Positions 34,956 through 43,685 of a stretch of DNA of 64,000 nt are shown piece after piece. A program made the translations under genes and the position numbers. The notes beneath the pieces are model-generated. The model saw only the letters and a program-made list of their open reading frames with translations, was not told the origin of the DNA and did no database searches. The stretch comes from Bryobacterales bacterium (GTDB lineage: Bacteria > Acidobacteriota > Terriglobia > Bryobacterales > Bryobacteraceae). The number at the start of each line of letters is the position of its first letter. The first letter of the stretch is position 1. The stretch is taken from NCBI GenBank assembly GCA_003167495.1, contig PMSX01000157.1:1-64000 (forward strand), written 5' to 3'.

Positions 34956-36440
34956 CTAGAGTTTTCCGAGCCGCCCGTTGATTGTAATTAGCGCAGCACT
35001 AAAGGCATCCAGTCCAAGCTTCGCCTTGCCGTTGCGCAATTCGAGTTGTTCGTTTGCCAGCGGTTTGAAGGTGCCCTCAGCTGAAACTGTCGCGTTGGCC
35101 AAGGTAACACCTGCCGTGGCCGACGGTGACGGTGCTTTAAGCCGCCAAACGCTCGCCACCGATTGGCGATGAAGGTTCGGTACGCTTAGATCAATCGAAA
35201 CCCTTTCGGTTTCACGATTGAAGACTGCGATCCTCACATCCTGGGCTGACTGAGCCGCGTATGCCGTCAGGTCTTTCGGCGAATTGAGGCTGACGCCTAA
35301 AAGAGTGGTGCCCAGGAACTGCCGAGCGAAGAGCATCCCGTAGTAAAGGGGACGCGCGGAGTATCGCTTTGCAGCAGATTCAGCAATGTGTGTGTAGTAG
35401 CCTTCGCCTCCGCCGTGAAAATTGATGCCAGCTACGCCCTTCTGTGCTAAGAAAAGCATAAAGTCGGCTCCCCACAACGCTGAGGCAAAGGTGTTGCTAA
35501 GGCCAGCTTTGCCGCCAAAATAAAAGCTATTCGCTTCGGTCAGCCGGTAGGGAACGCCCAGCCGCTGCGCGATTTGTAACGGCGCACTTATATTATTGTC
35601 GATGGGTCCGCGGTGGTGTTCGAGGAAGTCAAGGTTAACGTTTGGATCGGTTGCGGGGCCTTCGTAGTAATGGGTTGTCAGCGCCGTAATATCATGCCCG
35701 ACATCGGCGGCAAACCGGGTGACCCAGTCCAGTTTTAAGGCTGTGTCCGGCCCGGCGAGGGGGGCCTTGGGCAGACGGGCGCGTACGGCGGAAGAGTATA
35801 ACTTCCACTTGGCGATATACTCCTCGTAAGTCAAGGGATGCCCCCATCTCTTGTTTCCTTGCCTAAGATTTTCCGGTTCATTACCAAACTGGAAGGCAGC
35901 GAGACGGTCCCCAACGGCCGCCGAGACGTGATCGGCTTCGTCTGCGGTGGTGTCGGCATCGACACTAATAACGTTGAGTCCATAGATGACTTTCCACCCC
36001 GTGGCGCGGAGAAAGCCGCCGAGATTGTCTATGGCCGTTTGGGTGATCGGGAAAAAGAGTTTTGGATCTCTTCCGACAGATTGAGTTTGCGCCTTCGTTA
36101 GTAGTGGTTCGGGTGCCGCGTTGGACGCCCAAACGGAGTAAGCGGTCGCGTTGCCGCCAAGGCGAAGAACGCCCTGGGGCCCAAGGGTGCGGAAGTAATT
36201 GACTAGTTCGTGGTTGTCTGGGGAGAAGCGCTCGGGGGTGGCAAGTTCCTCCGTTTCGAAGCTTAACCCGAGGAACTCTTGCGGAATCTTGGAGCCTTCT
36301 GTGCCCGTGACTTCGACCGTAGAAGGCAGTCTTTGTGCGCCGAGAACCTCCCCCGCCGCGGCGGTCGCAATTGTTTTGAGCAGCGTTCTGCGAGAGAAAA
36401 TAGCGCGCTCGGGTCCATCCAGATTCTTGGCCGCATTCAT
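34956..36440 (-). CDS. Glycoside hydrolase family 79-like protein with Tat signal
   Basis: 494 residues. A twin-arginine leader (FSRRTLLKTIATAAAGEVLG) directs export of a folded protein. A TIM-barrel with the family's acid/base motif FQFGNEPENL and a nucleophile-type YRLTEANSFYFGG follows, and the last ~90 residues are a beta domain like the GH79 C-terminal domain (AYAAQSAQDVRIAVFNRETE). GH79 members are heparanase or beta-glucuronidase-like. Inside a polysaccharide locus it may trim, release or edit the chain. Same strand as the flanking transferases. Confidence 0.8.
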   Translation of the reverse strand: MNAAKNLDGPERAIFSRRTLLKTIATAAAGEVLGAQRLPSTVEVTGTEGSKIPQEFLGLSFETEELATPERFSPDNHELVNYFRTLGPQGVLRLGGNATAYSVWASNAAPEPLLTKAQTQSVGRDPKLFFPITQTAIDNLGGFLRATGWKVIYGLNVISVDADTTADEADHVSAAVGDRLAAFQFGNEPENLRQGNKRWGHPLTYEEYIAKWKLYSSAVRARLPKAPLAGPDTALKLDWVTRFAADVGHDITALTTHYYEGPATDPNVNLDFLEHHRGPIDNNISAPLQIAQRLGVPYRLTEANSFYFGGKAGLSNTFASALWGADFMLFLAQKGVAGINFHGGGEGYYTHIAESAAKRYSARPLYYGMLFARQFLGTTLLGVSLNSPKDLTAYAAQSAQDVRIAVFNRETERVSIDLSVPNLHRQSVASVWRLKAPSPSATAGVTLANATVSAEGTFKPLANEQLELRNGKAKLGLDAFSAALITINGRLGKL

Positions 36441-36454
36441 TCTTTTCTCGTTTT

Positions 36455-37429
36455 CTATGTTCTTTGGGCTGGGGAGCCGGCAGTTGTTCTGCGCACGGTT
36501 TCTGAATTTCGCAGAATTTCAAGGTCAGTTTCTTGGTAGGTAGCCTTTGCCTGTTGGTCGTTGCCGTCATCTTGTGTGACATTGGTTCGGTAGAGAGAGA
36601 CTTTCTGCGTTCCGGGAATTATGGGGAAGTGGCGGGCGCGCCTAGAGATCTGCCTGACCTTAATTCCGGCGCGGATCGCTTGTACATGCAACCAAATATC
36701 GTCGTTAGCAGGGCAGCAGGCTTCGAATGCAGATCCCGCCTTCTTTAATACCGATTGGAAGGATGGCGGATAGACCGTTCCCGAAACGCCCGTCGGAACG
36801 TTGCGAAAGCTGGCATCCGTAGACGTGCAGAGTTCCCAGGTGTGATACGGCCGCATGTCATGACCGTCTGCCTCAACGACACGCGCTCGATAGCAGTTGA
36901 CGGCATTTGAAAACTCTCGGTACGCCTCAATCAGCGTTCTCAGCCAGTAACGCGGGTAGATGATATCGTCGTCGGCCGTCACCAATGGCGAATGAAAAGA
37001 GTGCTCGGATTCTATGTAAGGGTAATATTTTGTGTGCGGGCCGTAATTCCTGGTGAGGAGCACCTCCAGTCCGCGGTCCTGGAGCCTTCGGATTGGAGCC
37101 GGAAGATTCTGGAACAAAGAACTATCGTCTAACCAGAGAATGATCCGGGAGGGGAGCAGATGCCCAAGCGCAACGGATTCGATCGCGAGATGAACCTTTA
37201 AGATGCGTTCACCGTGCGTAGTAAGCGACACCACGGGACCGCCCAATTGAGTGATCAGGCTCCGTCGATATTTGTTTAGAAGCGAGAGCTGAGCGATATT
37301 GAAACAGCCGCGAATTACCCTAAGTGGTGCTCGATAGGTATCCCTGAGCCGCCACCTGTAGTCCGTAGCCCAAAGGCTCCGATCTCGCAACGAAGGAGTA
37401 CTCAGGCGTTGGCGCTGAGGCGTTTTCAT
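36455..37429 (-). CDS. Glycosyltransferase-like protein, tandem copy 1
   Basis: 324 residues, cytoplasmic. GGPVVSLTTHGERI near the start, LPSRIILWLDD, YGPHTKYYPYIESE and the metal/nucleotide motif VTADDDIIYPRYWLR are seen; CCPANDDIWLHVQAI is the acceptor-side segment. It is a GT-A-like enzyme. The following gene at 37432 is a clear paralogue with the same words. An unspecified sugar would be added to the polymer. Confidence 0.78.
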   Translation of the reverse strand: MKTPQRQRLSTPSLRDRSLWATDYRWRLRDTYRAPLRVIRGCFNIAQLSLLNKYRRSLITQLGGPVVSLTTHGERILKVHLAIESVALGHLLPSRIILWLDDSSLFQNLPAPIRRLQDRGLEVLLTRNYGPHTKYYPYIESEHSFHSPLVTADDDIIYPRYWLRTLIEAYREFSNAVNCYRARVVEADGHDMRPYHTWELCTSTDASFRNVPTGVSGTVYPPSFQSVLKKAGSAFEACCPANDDIWLHVQAIRAGIKVRQISRRARHFPIIPGTQKVSLYRTNVTQDDGNDQQAKATYQETDLEILRNSETVRRTTAGSPAQRT

Positions 37430-37431
37430 TT

Positions 37432-38310
37432 CTATCCCTTCACTTCCGTCCGCAATAGTCGGATATCCTCTGGCGTATAGGTCGCCTTCACTTGCCGGTC
37501 GTTCTCGATTCTGTTGTTTTCAACCCAAAGGCCTTCCTCCTGGGTTCCTGGAATCTCAGGAAACTTACTGGGGCGTGGACGGACCTGCTTAGTCTCTTGG
37601 CCGCGACGGAGTGCCTGCACGTGAAGCCAGAAGTCATCGTTCCTGGCGCAGCACTCTTCGAAGGCTCGGCCCGCCTTTTTCAACGCTTGGAGGAACTGCG
37701 CCGGATAGATTACGCCAGAGACTCCCTGAGCTATGTTCAGTGCGCTCGGCTTGGTCGAGTTACACATCTTCCACGTTCCAAATTTCGCTATGTTATTCCC
37801 GGCCACTTCAATGACTTTTGCTGCATAACAATGTGTCAAGTTTGAAGATTCTCGAAAATCTTGTACTAAATCTCTGAGCCACCAGCGGGGGTACAGAACA
37901 TCGTCGTCGGCGGTGACTAGCGGCAGGTTGAATCTTTCTTCCGACTCGACATATGGGTAATACTTTTTGTGGGGCCCGTAATTCTTGCAAAGCTTAACTT
38001 CTAGTCCGCGCTGCTGGAGGCGGCGGAGTGGCTGCGGAAGGTTGCGAAATACAGTCTCGTCATCCAGCCAGAGGATCATTCTGGAGGGGCGCGTGCTCCC
38101 TCTGGCGACGGTCTCGATAGCGAAGTAAACAGTATCAACTCTCGGCCCGTAAGTGGTTAGCGAAACTACCGGACCGTCCGGCCGCGTAATGGAATCTCGA
38201 CTATACCGATTGACCAGTGAGAGCCAAGTCGTCCGAATCTGCAAGATAAGCAGTCGCAATCGGCGCCAAATGACGCGAAGGGGCTGGCTAAGAAGCTGGA
38301 ATAAACTCAT
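37432..38310 (-). CDS. Glycosyltransferase-like protein, tandem copy 2
   Basis: 292 residues, homologous end to end with its neighbour: GPVVSLTTYGPRVDT, PSRMILWLDDETVF, YGPHKKYYPYVESE, VTADDDVLYPRWWLRDLV and CCARNDDFWLHVQAL. The two genes are only 2 bp apart, so they arose by tandem duplication and have diverged. Its start overlaps the upstream flippase 3' end by about 23 bp. Confidence 0.78.
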   Translation of the reverse strand: MSLFQLLSQPLRVIWRRLRLLILQIRTTWLSLVNRYSRDSITRPDGPVVSLTTYGPRVDTVYFAIETVARGSTRPSRMILWLDDETVFRNLPQPLRRLQQRGLEVKLCKNYGPHKKYYPYVESEERFNLPLVTADDDVLYPRWWLRDLVQDFRESSNLTHCYAAKVIEVAGNNIAKFGTWKMCNSTKPSALNIAQGVSGVIYPAQFLQALKKAGRAFEECCARNDDFWLHVQALRRGQETKQVRPRPSKFPEIPGTQEEGLWVENNRIENDRQVKATYTPEDIRLLRTEVKG

Positions 38311-39565
38311 GCGTGATGCTTTTCTTAGTAAGTACTTGGAGAATTTGCCAATTTAGGACCCCCAGAGCGGCATCGGTGGCCAGGCTGGACCATGCAGCAC
38401 CGCGCCATCCATAATTCGGAATCAACCAAAGATTCAGGCCAAAGTTAAAGGCCGCAGCCGTGATTTGGGCGAGAGTCCGGTAGTTCTGCTTCCCAGCCCC
38501 GGTTAAGGCGCAGCCCGTCATCAAATGCATACTGCGAAAAACGGGGATCAAACATAGCCAGCGAAGGGCGGTCGCGCTTTCCGCAAATCCTTGTCCAAAG
38601 ATTCGCGGAATAAGAGGTGCCGTTGCAAACATTGCCACCGCGGATAAAAGAGACAGCGGCAAAGCTCGCCTCAGGAGACGATTCGACAATTCGCGCGTGG
38701 CTTTGAGGCCGGAACGACCGAGTTGGAAGAACTGTGATAGCGCTGCCGCCTGAATTGATGTTACAGGCATGGTTGCAATATCTACAACCCTGTAAGCCAT
38801 GGCGTAAATGCCGTTCGCTGAGTTCATCCCATAGTGGCTCAACATCGTCTTATCTATGTCGTTATAGACGGACGAGGTGGATGCGGCGAAAGAATAGCCA
38901 AATCCCTCCAGGCCATGATCGGTAATAATTTTCTTGCTCAGCGTGGGCCAACCAAAACGGACCGTCACAGTTAGGGCTGCGGCTGCTGCGGCCAGAACAG
39001 AGACAATCGTACTCGCCACTGCCCACTGCCAAGCCGAGGCATGATGAAGCAGTAACAGCATCGCGACTGCGGCGAGCGCCCGCATAAAGCTAGTAAGAAC
39101 TGTGAGGGCAGCGGTGATCCGCAATTGCTCGAATGCTTGGAAAATCCGCCCGATTTCCATCGTGAGCGGCTGACACAAGCAGTTGGCAATGCCCGCGAGC
39201 AATACGAGCGATGCGCTGGCAGGGTTTAGTAGATGAGGCGCTAGCCAGTGCAGCACAACGCTGAGAGCCCCACCGATTCCGAACGCAAGTAACAGAATAT
39301 TGCCCCAATATGGAGCGAAAGCACTCCGATTTCCGGAAACGTAGCGCAAAAACACCGTCCCCGATCCCAGAGTGCTGTAGTTTGCCAGCAGGCTAGTGAA
39401 TGAAAATGCACCGACGAAAACACCGTACTGCACGGCGCCCAGTAACCGCGCGAGGACCACAAAATAAAGGGCTTGGAAAAGAAGGCTAGCCACTTGGCCA
39501 GCCATCATCCAGCCGGCGTTTTGCAGCAGTGTGCTTTTGAGCACACGCTGCCACTTACGACGCAC
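38288..39565 (-). CDS. Polysaccharide flippase (Wzx/MATE-like)
   Basis: 425 residues with about 12 helices, MOP-superfamily export. N-terminus MAGQVASLLFQALYFVVLAR with RLLGAVQYGVFVG is the classic first-helix loop; YRVVDIATMPVTSIQAAALSQF and YGWRGAAWSSLATDAALG follow. It would flip polyprenyl-diphosphate-linked repeat units across the inner membrane. Followed 5 bp after the polymerase/ligase gene, a Wzx-Wzy pair. Confidence 0.85.
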   Translation of the reverse strand: MRRKWQRVLKSTLLQNAGWMMAGQVASLLFQALYFVVLARLLGAVQYGVFVGAFSFTSLLANYSTLGSGTVFLRYVSGNRSAFAPYWGNILLLAFGIGGALSVVLHWLAPHLLNPASASLVLLAGIANCLCQPLTMEIGRIFQAFEQLRITAALTVLTSFMRALAAVAMLLLLHHASAWQWAVASTIVSVLAAAAAALTVTVRFGWPTLSKKIITDHGLEGFGYSFAASTSSVYNDIDKTMLSHYGMNSANGIYAMAYRVVDIATMPVTSIQAAALSQFFQLGRSGLKATRELSNRLLRRALPLSLLSAVAMFATAPLIPRIFGQGFAESATALRWLCLIPVFRSMHLMTGCALTGAGKQNYRTLAQITAAAFNFGLNLWLIPNYGWRGAAWSSLATDAALGVLNWQILQVLTKKSITHEFIPAS

Positions 39566-39570
39566 GAAAT

Positions 39571-40920
39571 TCAGGTGGCGGCCCTCAGGCTGCGAATCTG
39601 CCGCGCCTGTGCGGATAGGCTAACATAAGCCATCGCGAATACTAACCACTCCAAGGTAAGTGCGTCCATGATTTTATCGCCGCCCAGCAACGAGAGCAAA
39701 TTCAAAAAGATCATCATCACGCACCATTGGATGTATTTCGATGAGTTGCCGCCCAGACAAGTGACTATGTTGCGGCAACACTGAACTACTAGAATGAATA
39801 GGCAAATAACGCCCACGATACCCAGCTCCAGCCAGATTTCAAGAATCGGATTCTCTGCGTTCCCGAGTCCGATTAGGCCCGAACGAAGCGCAAAGTTAGC
39901 GGATTCCCCAGTCAGCCCAATGAAAAAGGCTCGGTAGCCGAAACCGAGAAGGGGAGTTTGCTGCAACTCTGTAAAAATAGCTGAATAGATGACGGTCCGC
40001 CCGGTCAATGTTGGGTCTTTCCCGAGCATAATGGCTATCTCTGCGGAGTAGGCAACCCCAGTAATCACCACTAAAGCAATTAGTGGAACCGCAAACGCCA
40101 CTATTAGTCGTTTCTCGGAGCGTCCAGTTCTCCGAAAGACCTTCAAAAACACCACGAACGCTACGGAAATTGCAAACAATAGCCAGCCCGTCCGGGCTTG
40201 GGACATAATCACACAAACAAGAGCCACTACAAAATAGAGTCCTAATGCCGCTTTTTGGAAAAACCCGCTAGCACGTACATAAAAAGCGGGCATGACCAAG
40301 TAACAAACGGCTGTGGCAAACGGATTCTTCTGCGTGCAAATTCCTTGCCAGGCGCCATTTCCGTGAAAATTGTCTATCCCCATCGACGGAAGAAATGCGA
40401 TTGTGCCTAAGCTTAGGGCAATCATTATGATGCCGGCGGAAAGAAACAATTCGACTTGCCTTTCGGGGGTAAACCGCAACGTTGCATAGACAGCGAAAAG
40501 AGTAACAACTAAGTTGGCTAATGCGTAAACTAAAGAATTCAAAGGCGCTTGCGACCACAGTGGAGAAAGCAGGGCCAGCAGAGGCAGCAACAAGAGGAGT
40601 TTGTCTCGCTTAAGAACAGTTGCGATCCTGCCAGCCGACTTGAACATCGCGAAACAAAGGGTTGCGCAGACAAAAAGCAGTTCGAGGCGCGAAAGCGTTG
40701 AGCCCGACCCTGTACTTGTTAGTGCTTGGGCACCGTACTGTGATTCCTGATTTTGAGATTGATGGTCAATCGAAAAACTTCCATGAGCCGTTAGGAACAA
40801 CAGTGGAAAGAGGAGAACCCAGCTGATCACTAGCTGATAAACAGGCTTGCTAACGAATTGACGCAGTGCATGTCTGTCGGCTGGCAAAAACGATTGGGCT
40901 TGGTTCATCTCTAAGATCAA
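39571..40920 (-). CDS. O-antigen polymerase/ligase family protein (Wzy-like)
   Basis: 449 residues; TTG at 40920 overlaps the upstream gene by 4 bases, with an ATG at 40908 as alternative. About eleven helices and a large loop containing GKDPTLTGRTVIYSAIFTEL, GFGYRAFF and ENPILEIWLELGIVGVICL, characteristic of the Wzy/WaaL family; also WQGICTQKNPFATAV. It joins flipped repeat units or ligates the chain. Lies between the flippase and a GT2 enzyme. Confidence 0.85.
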   Translation of the reverse strand: MILEMNQAQSFLPADRHALRQFVSKPVYQLVISWVLLFPLLFLTAHGSFSIDHQSQNQESQYGAQALTSTGSGSTLSRLELLFVCATLCFAMFKSAGRIATVLKRDKLLLLLPLLALLSPLWSQAPLNSLVYALANLVVTLFAVYATLRFTPERQVELFLSAGIIMIALSLGTIAFLPSMGIDNFHGNGAWQGICTQKNPFATAVCYLVMPAFYVRASGFFQKAALGLYFVVALVCVIMSQARTGWLLFAISVAFVVFLKVFRRTGRSEKRLIVAFAVPLIALVVITGVAYSAEIAIMLGKDPTLTGRTVIYSAIFTELQQTPLLGFGYRAFFIGLTGESANFALRSGLIGLGNAENPILEIWLELGIVGVICLFILVVQCCRNIVTCLGGNSSKYIQWCVMMIFLNLLSLLGGDKIMDALTLEWLVFAMAYVSLSAQARQIRSLRAAT

Positions 40921-41846
40921 TTCCCGGTACGCAGCACCAGATCGCGAATGGCTCGCCGCGTTTTAGGGCTCACCATATACACACCCAAGAACATACAGAC
41001 CGCCTGCACGCTGGGCCTGCCATGGAAGCAGCACTCGAACAACAATGGAAAAAAGGACCTTGTCTTTGCTCCCTGCCCGGCGGCCAATCTGGCGCAATGG
41101 TAAGCGATGAAACGAGAATAGGCCATCCGCGTCATTCTGTCTCGATTTTGGCGGCCCCAAGCAAGACTAAGTCTCCAACCAAAATTATGACTTACGCTCC
41201 CGCCTTCGCTTCCGTTGAAAATCGATAAGGGCGTCGGAACAATTCGCAGACTGACGTCGCGATCCCCTGAAGCTCGCAGAAGCCAGTCCCAGTCTTGGTG
41301 CCCTTTCAGGTCGCCTCGAAACGGGTTCCTCAGGAAATATTCTCGCGGGCAGACGAAAGTCGATGTCTGAAACCCACTGCAGTAATCGAACATATGCTCG
41401 CTAAAGGGTTCTAGGCCTGGGAGTTTCTTGGGCCAAATGATATCCGCCTTTCTAGGGCGGCGATAGATAGATGGGCAGACAACCACAATAGAAGCCCCAG
41501 TCGAGTCGGCTTTGGCCAGAGCAATCTGTCTATCAAGCTTTTCGGGAAGCCACTCATCATCGTCATCAAGGAGCGCAATCCATTCTCCCTTCGCTTCTCG
41601 AACGCCGATGTTGCGCGCTTCGCTCCCGCCCACGTTCTCAGCAAGACTGATAACTCTGAGACGTGGTTCAGCTAGGGCCTGGAGAGCTTCCACCGTTGTT
41701 AGATCAGGGCCGTCCACCACCACTACGGTTTCTATCTTTGAGTAGGTCTGGCTGAGTGCGCTACGCACTGCGCGGCAAACGATTTCTGGGCGGTTCCGAG
41801 TAGGGATAACTACACTTACTAAGGGCAAGTCATCGCTAAGGCTCAT
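40917..41846 (-). CDS. Glycosyltransferase family 2
   Basis: 309 residues. GT-A fold: VSVVIPTRNRPEIVCRAVRS, VVDGPDLTT, GSEARNIGVREAKGEWIALL and DDDDEWLPEKLDRQ carrying the DxD site. The C-terminal part is unique. It adds a sugar to the growing repeat unit; donor unknown. Overlaps the next gene's start by 4 bases. Confidence 0.9.
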   Translation of the reverse strand: MSLSDDLPLVSVVIPTRNRPEIVCRAVRSALSQTYSKIETVVVVDGPDLTTVEALQALAEPRLRVISLAENVGGSEARNIGVREAKGEWIALLDDDDEWLPEKLDRQIALAKADSTGASIVVVCPSIYRRPRKADIIWPKKLPGLEPFSEHMFDYCSGFQTSTFVCPREYFLRNPFRGDLKGHQDWDWLLRASGDRDVSLRIVPTPLSIFNGSEGGSVSHNFGWRLSLAWGRQNRDRMTRMAYSRFIAYHCARLAAGQGAKTRSFFPLLFECCFHGRPSVQAVCMFLGVYMVSPKTRRAIRDLVLRTGN

Positions 41847-41861
41847 GTATTCTAGCTTGAC

Positions 41862-42689
41862 CTAGTGGTCCGTGAATCGGTCCTCTCGCCTGCGAAGTAC
41901 AATGCCCAGCAGCATCATTGGCTCGAGCAGGTAGCGCCTCCACAAGCGCCTGGGTTCCGTCACGAGCCGAAAGAGCCATTCTAATCCCAACTGACCTAAC
42001 CACCTCGGCGGCAGAGGAATCGCACCGGCCACGTAATCTATTAGTGCGCCGCATGCGAGTACGACGTTGGCGTTGAGTTCCGCTCTGTTCTCAAAGATCC
42101 AGCGCTCTTGAACCGGCATCCCCATGCCGACCATGAGGATGTTGGGGGCATAAGCTTGAACGGTCTTCACAACGCTTTCGCTCTCTTCGTGAGACTTAGC
42201 TTTGTTGAAATAGCCATGGTGGCCCTCAATTTCGATTCCAGGCCAGCGGCGCTTGATCTCTTCGATTCCTTTTTCCAGAATGTCGGGCCGAGAACCCAGG
42301 TAGAACACTCGCCACCTGTTTTCGCGAGCTTTCTCCATAAGGCTGGGAAGCCAGTCCATGTATCCAGTTCGCTCATTCCTGCTTATCGGTTGCCCGAGGA
42401 GTTTAGCCAAGAGAACAAAAGACATGCCATCGACGTGGACGTATTTCGCGATCTCGAAAAAGCTGCGCATGACCGCATTACTGTAGAACAGATAGAGGCT
42501 GTGCAGATTATGGTTTCCTATTACTGCCTGTTCGCTCGAAGCGATTGTTCTGGCTACTATTCGGTTCAGGTCGTCGGTGCTAAAGGCGTTCACCCAAGCG
42601 TCCAAGATTTTATATCGCGGTTCAACCGCGTCCGAATGAAGCGGAAATCCTACGTGTTGAGATCGCGCGCGGGCCGTGCCAGTGGACAT
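41862..42689 (-). CDS. WecG/TagA/CpsF-family glycosyltransferase
   Basis: 275 residues. Conserved words AVIGNHNLHSLYLFY, YVHVDGMSFVLLAKLLG, RVFYLGSRPDILEKGIE, ILMVGMGMPVQERWI and YVAGAIPLPPRWLGQLGLEW are typical. These enzymes (GT26) transfer a second sugar, often ManNAc or ManNAcA, onto the polyprenyl-linked primer. The Thr/Asp-type catalytic residue in the VDG motif is present. It lies between a GT2 enzyme and the export gene. Confidence 0.92.
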   Translation of the reverse strand: MSTGTARARSQHVGFPLHSDAVEPRYKILDAWVNAFSTDDLNRIVARTIASSEQAVIGNHNLHSLYLFYSNAVMRSFFEIAKYVHVDGMSFVLLAKLLGQPISRNERTGYMDWLPSLMEKARENRWRVFYLGSRPDILEKGIEEIKRRWPGIEIEGHHGYFNKAKSHEESESVVKTVQAYAPNILMVGMGMPVQERWIFENRAELNANVVLACGALIDYVAGAIPLPPRWLGQLGLEWLFRLVTEPRRLWRRYLLEPMMLLGIVLRRREDRFTDH

Positions 42690-42803
42690 GTTATAGGTTA
42701 TTGCGAGCTGAGGTTTAATGGCTTAGAGGTCGTTGACTGTAGTTTTCTGCTCTCTCGGAGAGCGAGCGTTTGTACCTGGACGGGACTAGATCACGCACGA
42801 GGG

Positions 42804-43685
42804 TCAATGTGCGTAGATCAAGGCACTCGTGGCGCTGTTGGCGATGGATGAACTGGCCACTGCCATGTTCTTCATCCAATTGAACGGCACAAAGAGTATG
42901 TCGTCCGGCTGCAGCGCAATATCCGGTTTCTTGCCGTTCTGGATGAGCGCCAGATCGAGCTTCATGTCTTGGAGCCCTTCTGGTGTCTTGCGGATCAGCC
43001 TGGTTTTGGAAAGCATCGCTGTATGGGTTGCCGTTCCGGCGAGCGCTACGGCTTGGAGGACGGACATTTTCGAATCGTTCGTCACGATGGGGAACCCGCC
43101 AGGGTGCGCGACATCGCCGAGGACATAGACCACCGGTGCTTTGGGTACCAACACAACATCCCCGGGGTTCACCAAGACTTGGTTGTCCATCGCCTCCCGG
43201 GAGGTGTTTGACAGGAAATATTCGACTTTGTCGTGCGCGTCTCCGTGCCGCTCGACCGCGATGTGACGATCGGCAAGCTCCGTCAAGCCGCCGGCTATTG
43301 ATAACACCGAAAGGATGGATCTTGGAGCGGTGATTACATAGGATCCTGGTTGATTCACTTGGCCCAAAACAGAAACCTCAGTGTTCACTTCTTGGATTGT
43401 AACCGAGACGCGAGGGCGCAGCATGAACTGTTTCTCTTTTAGCGTTGTTTCAATCAAGCTAGCGGCAGCGCCAGGAGTGAGTCCCGCGACTTTGACGTCA
43501 CCGATAAACAGCAAGGGAACGGTTCCCGCGTCGGTCACGCGGGGCCGTTGCTCCATCTCCGGTGTGTCAAATACTTGGATGTGCAGGCTATCGCCCGGCG
43601 CGATTAGGAGACTTTCCTGTGCAAGGACAACTCCGCCGGTCCAGGCGAAAAGAACCAGCAAAGCTTCTGAAAGTTTACTAAGCAT
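42804..43685 (-). CDS. Polysaccharide export protein (Wza-like, SLBB)
   Basis: 293 residues from ATG at 43685, which overlaps the kinase stop by 8 bp. A signal peptide (ALLVLFAWTGGVVLA) precedes a Poly_export domain (LLIAPGDSLHIQVFDTPEME) and two SLBB beta-grasp domains (VSVLGQVNQPGSYVI, VYVLGDVAHPGGFPI). It ends in a weakly hydrophobic, Ala-rich helix (MAVASSSIANSATSALIY). Such proteins form the outer-membrane channel for capsule or EPS. Coupled to the kinase gene. Confidence 0.9.
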   Translation of the reverse strand: MLSKLSEALLVLFAWTGGVVLAQESLLIAPGDSLHIQVFDTPEMEQRPRVTDAGTVPLLFIGDVKVAGLTPGAAASLIETTLKEKQFMLRPRVSVTIQEVNTEVSVLGQVNQPGSYVITAPRSILSVLSIAGGLTELADRHIAVERHGDAHDKVEYFLSNTSREAMDNQVLVNPGDVVLVPKAPVVYVLGDVAHPGGFPIVTNDSKMSVLQAVALAGTATHTAMLSKTRLIRKTPEGLQDMKLDLALIQNGKKPDIALQPDDILFVPFNWMKNMAVASSSIANSATSALIYAH

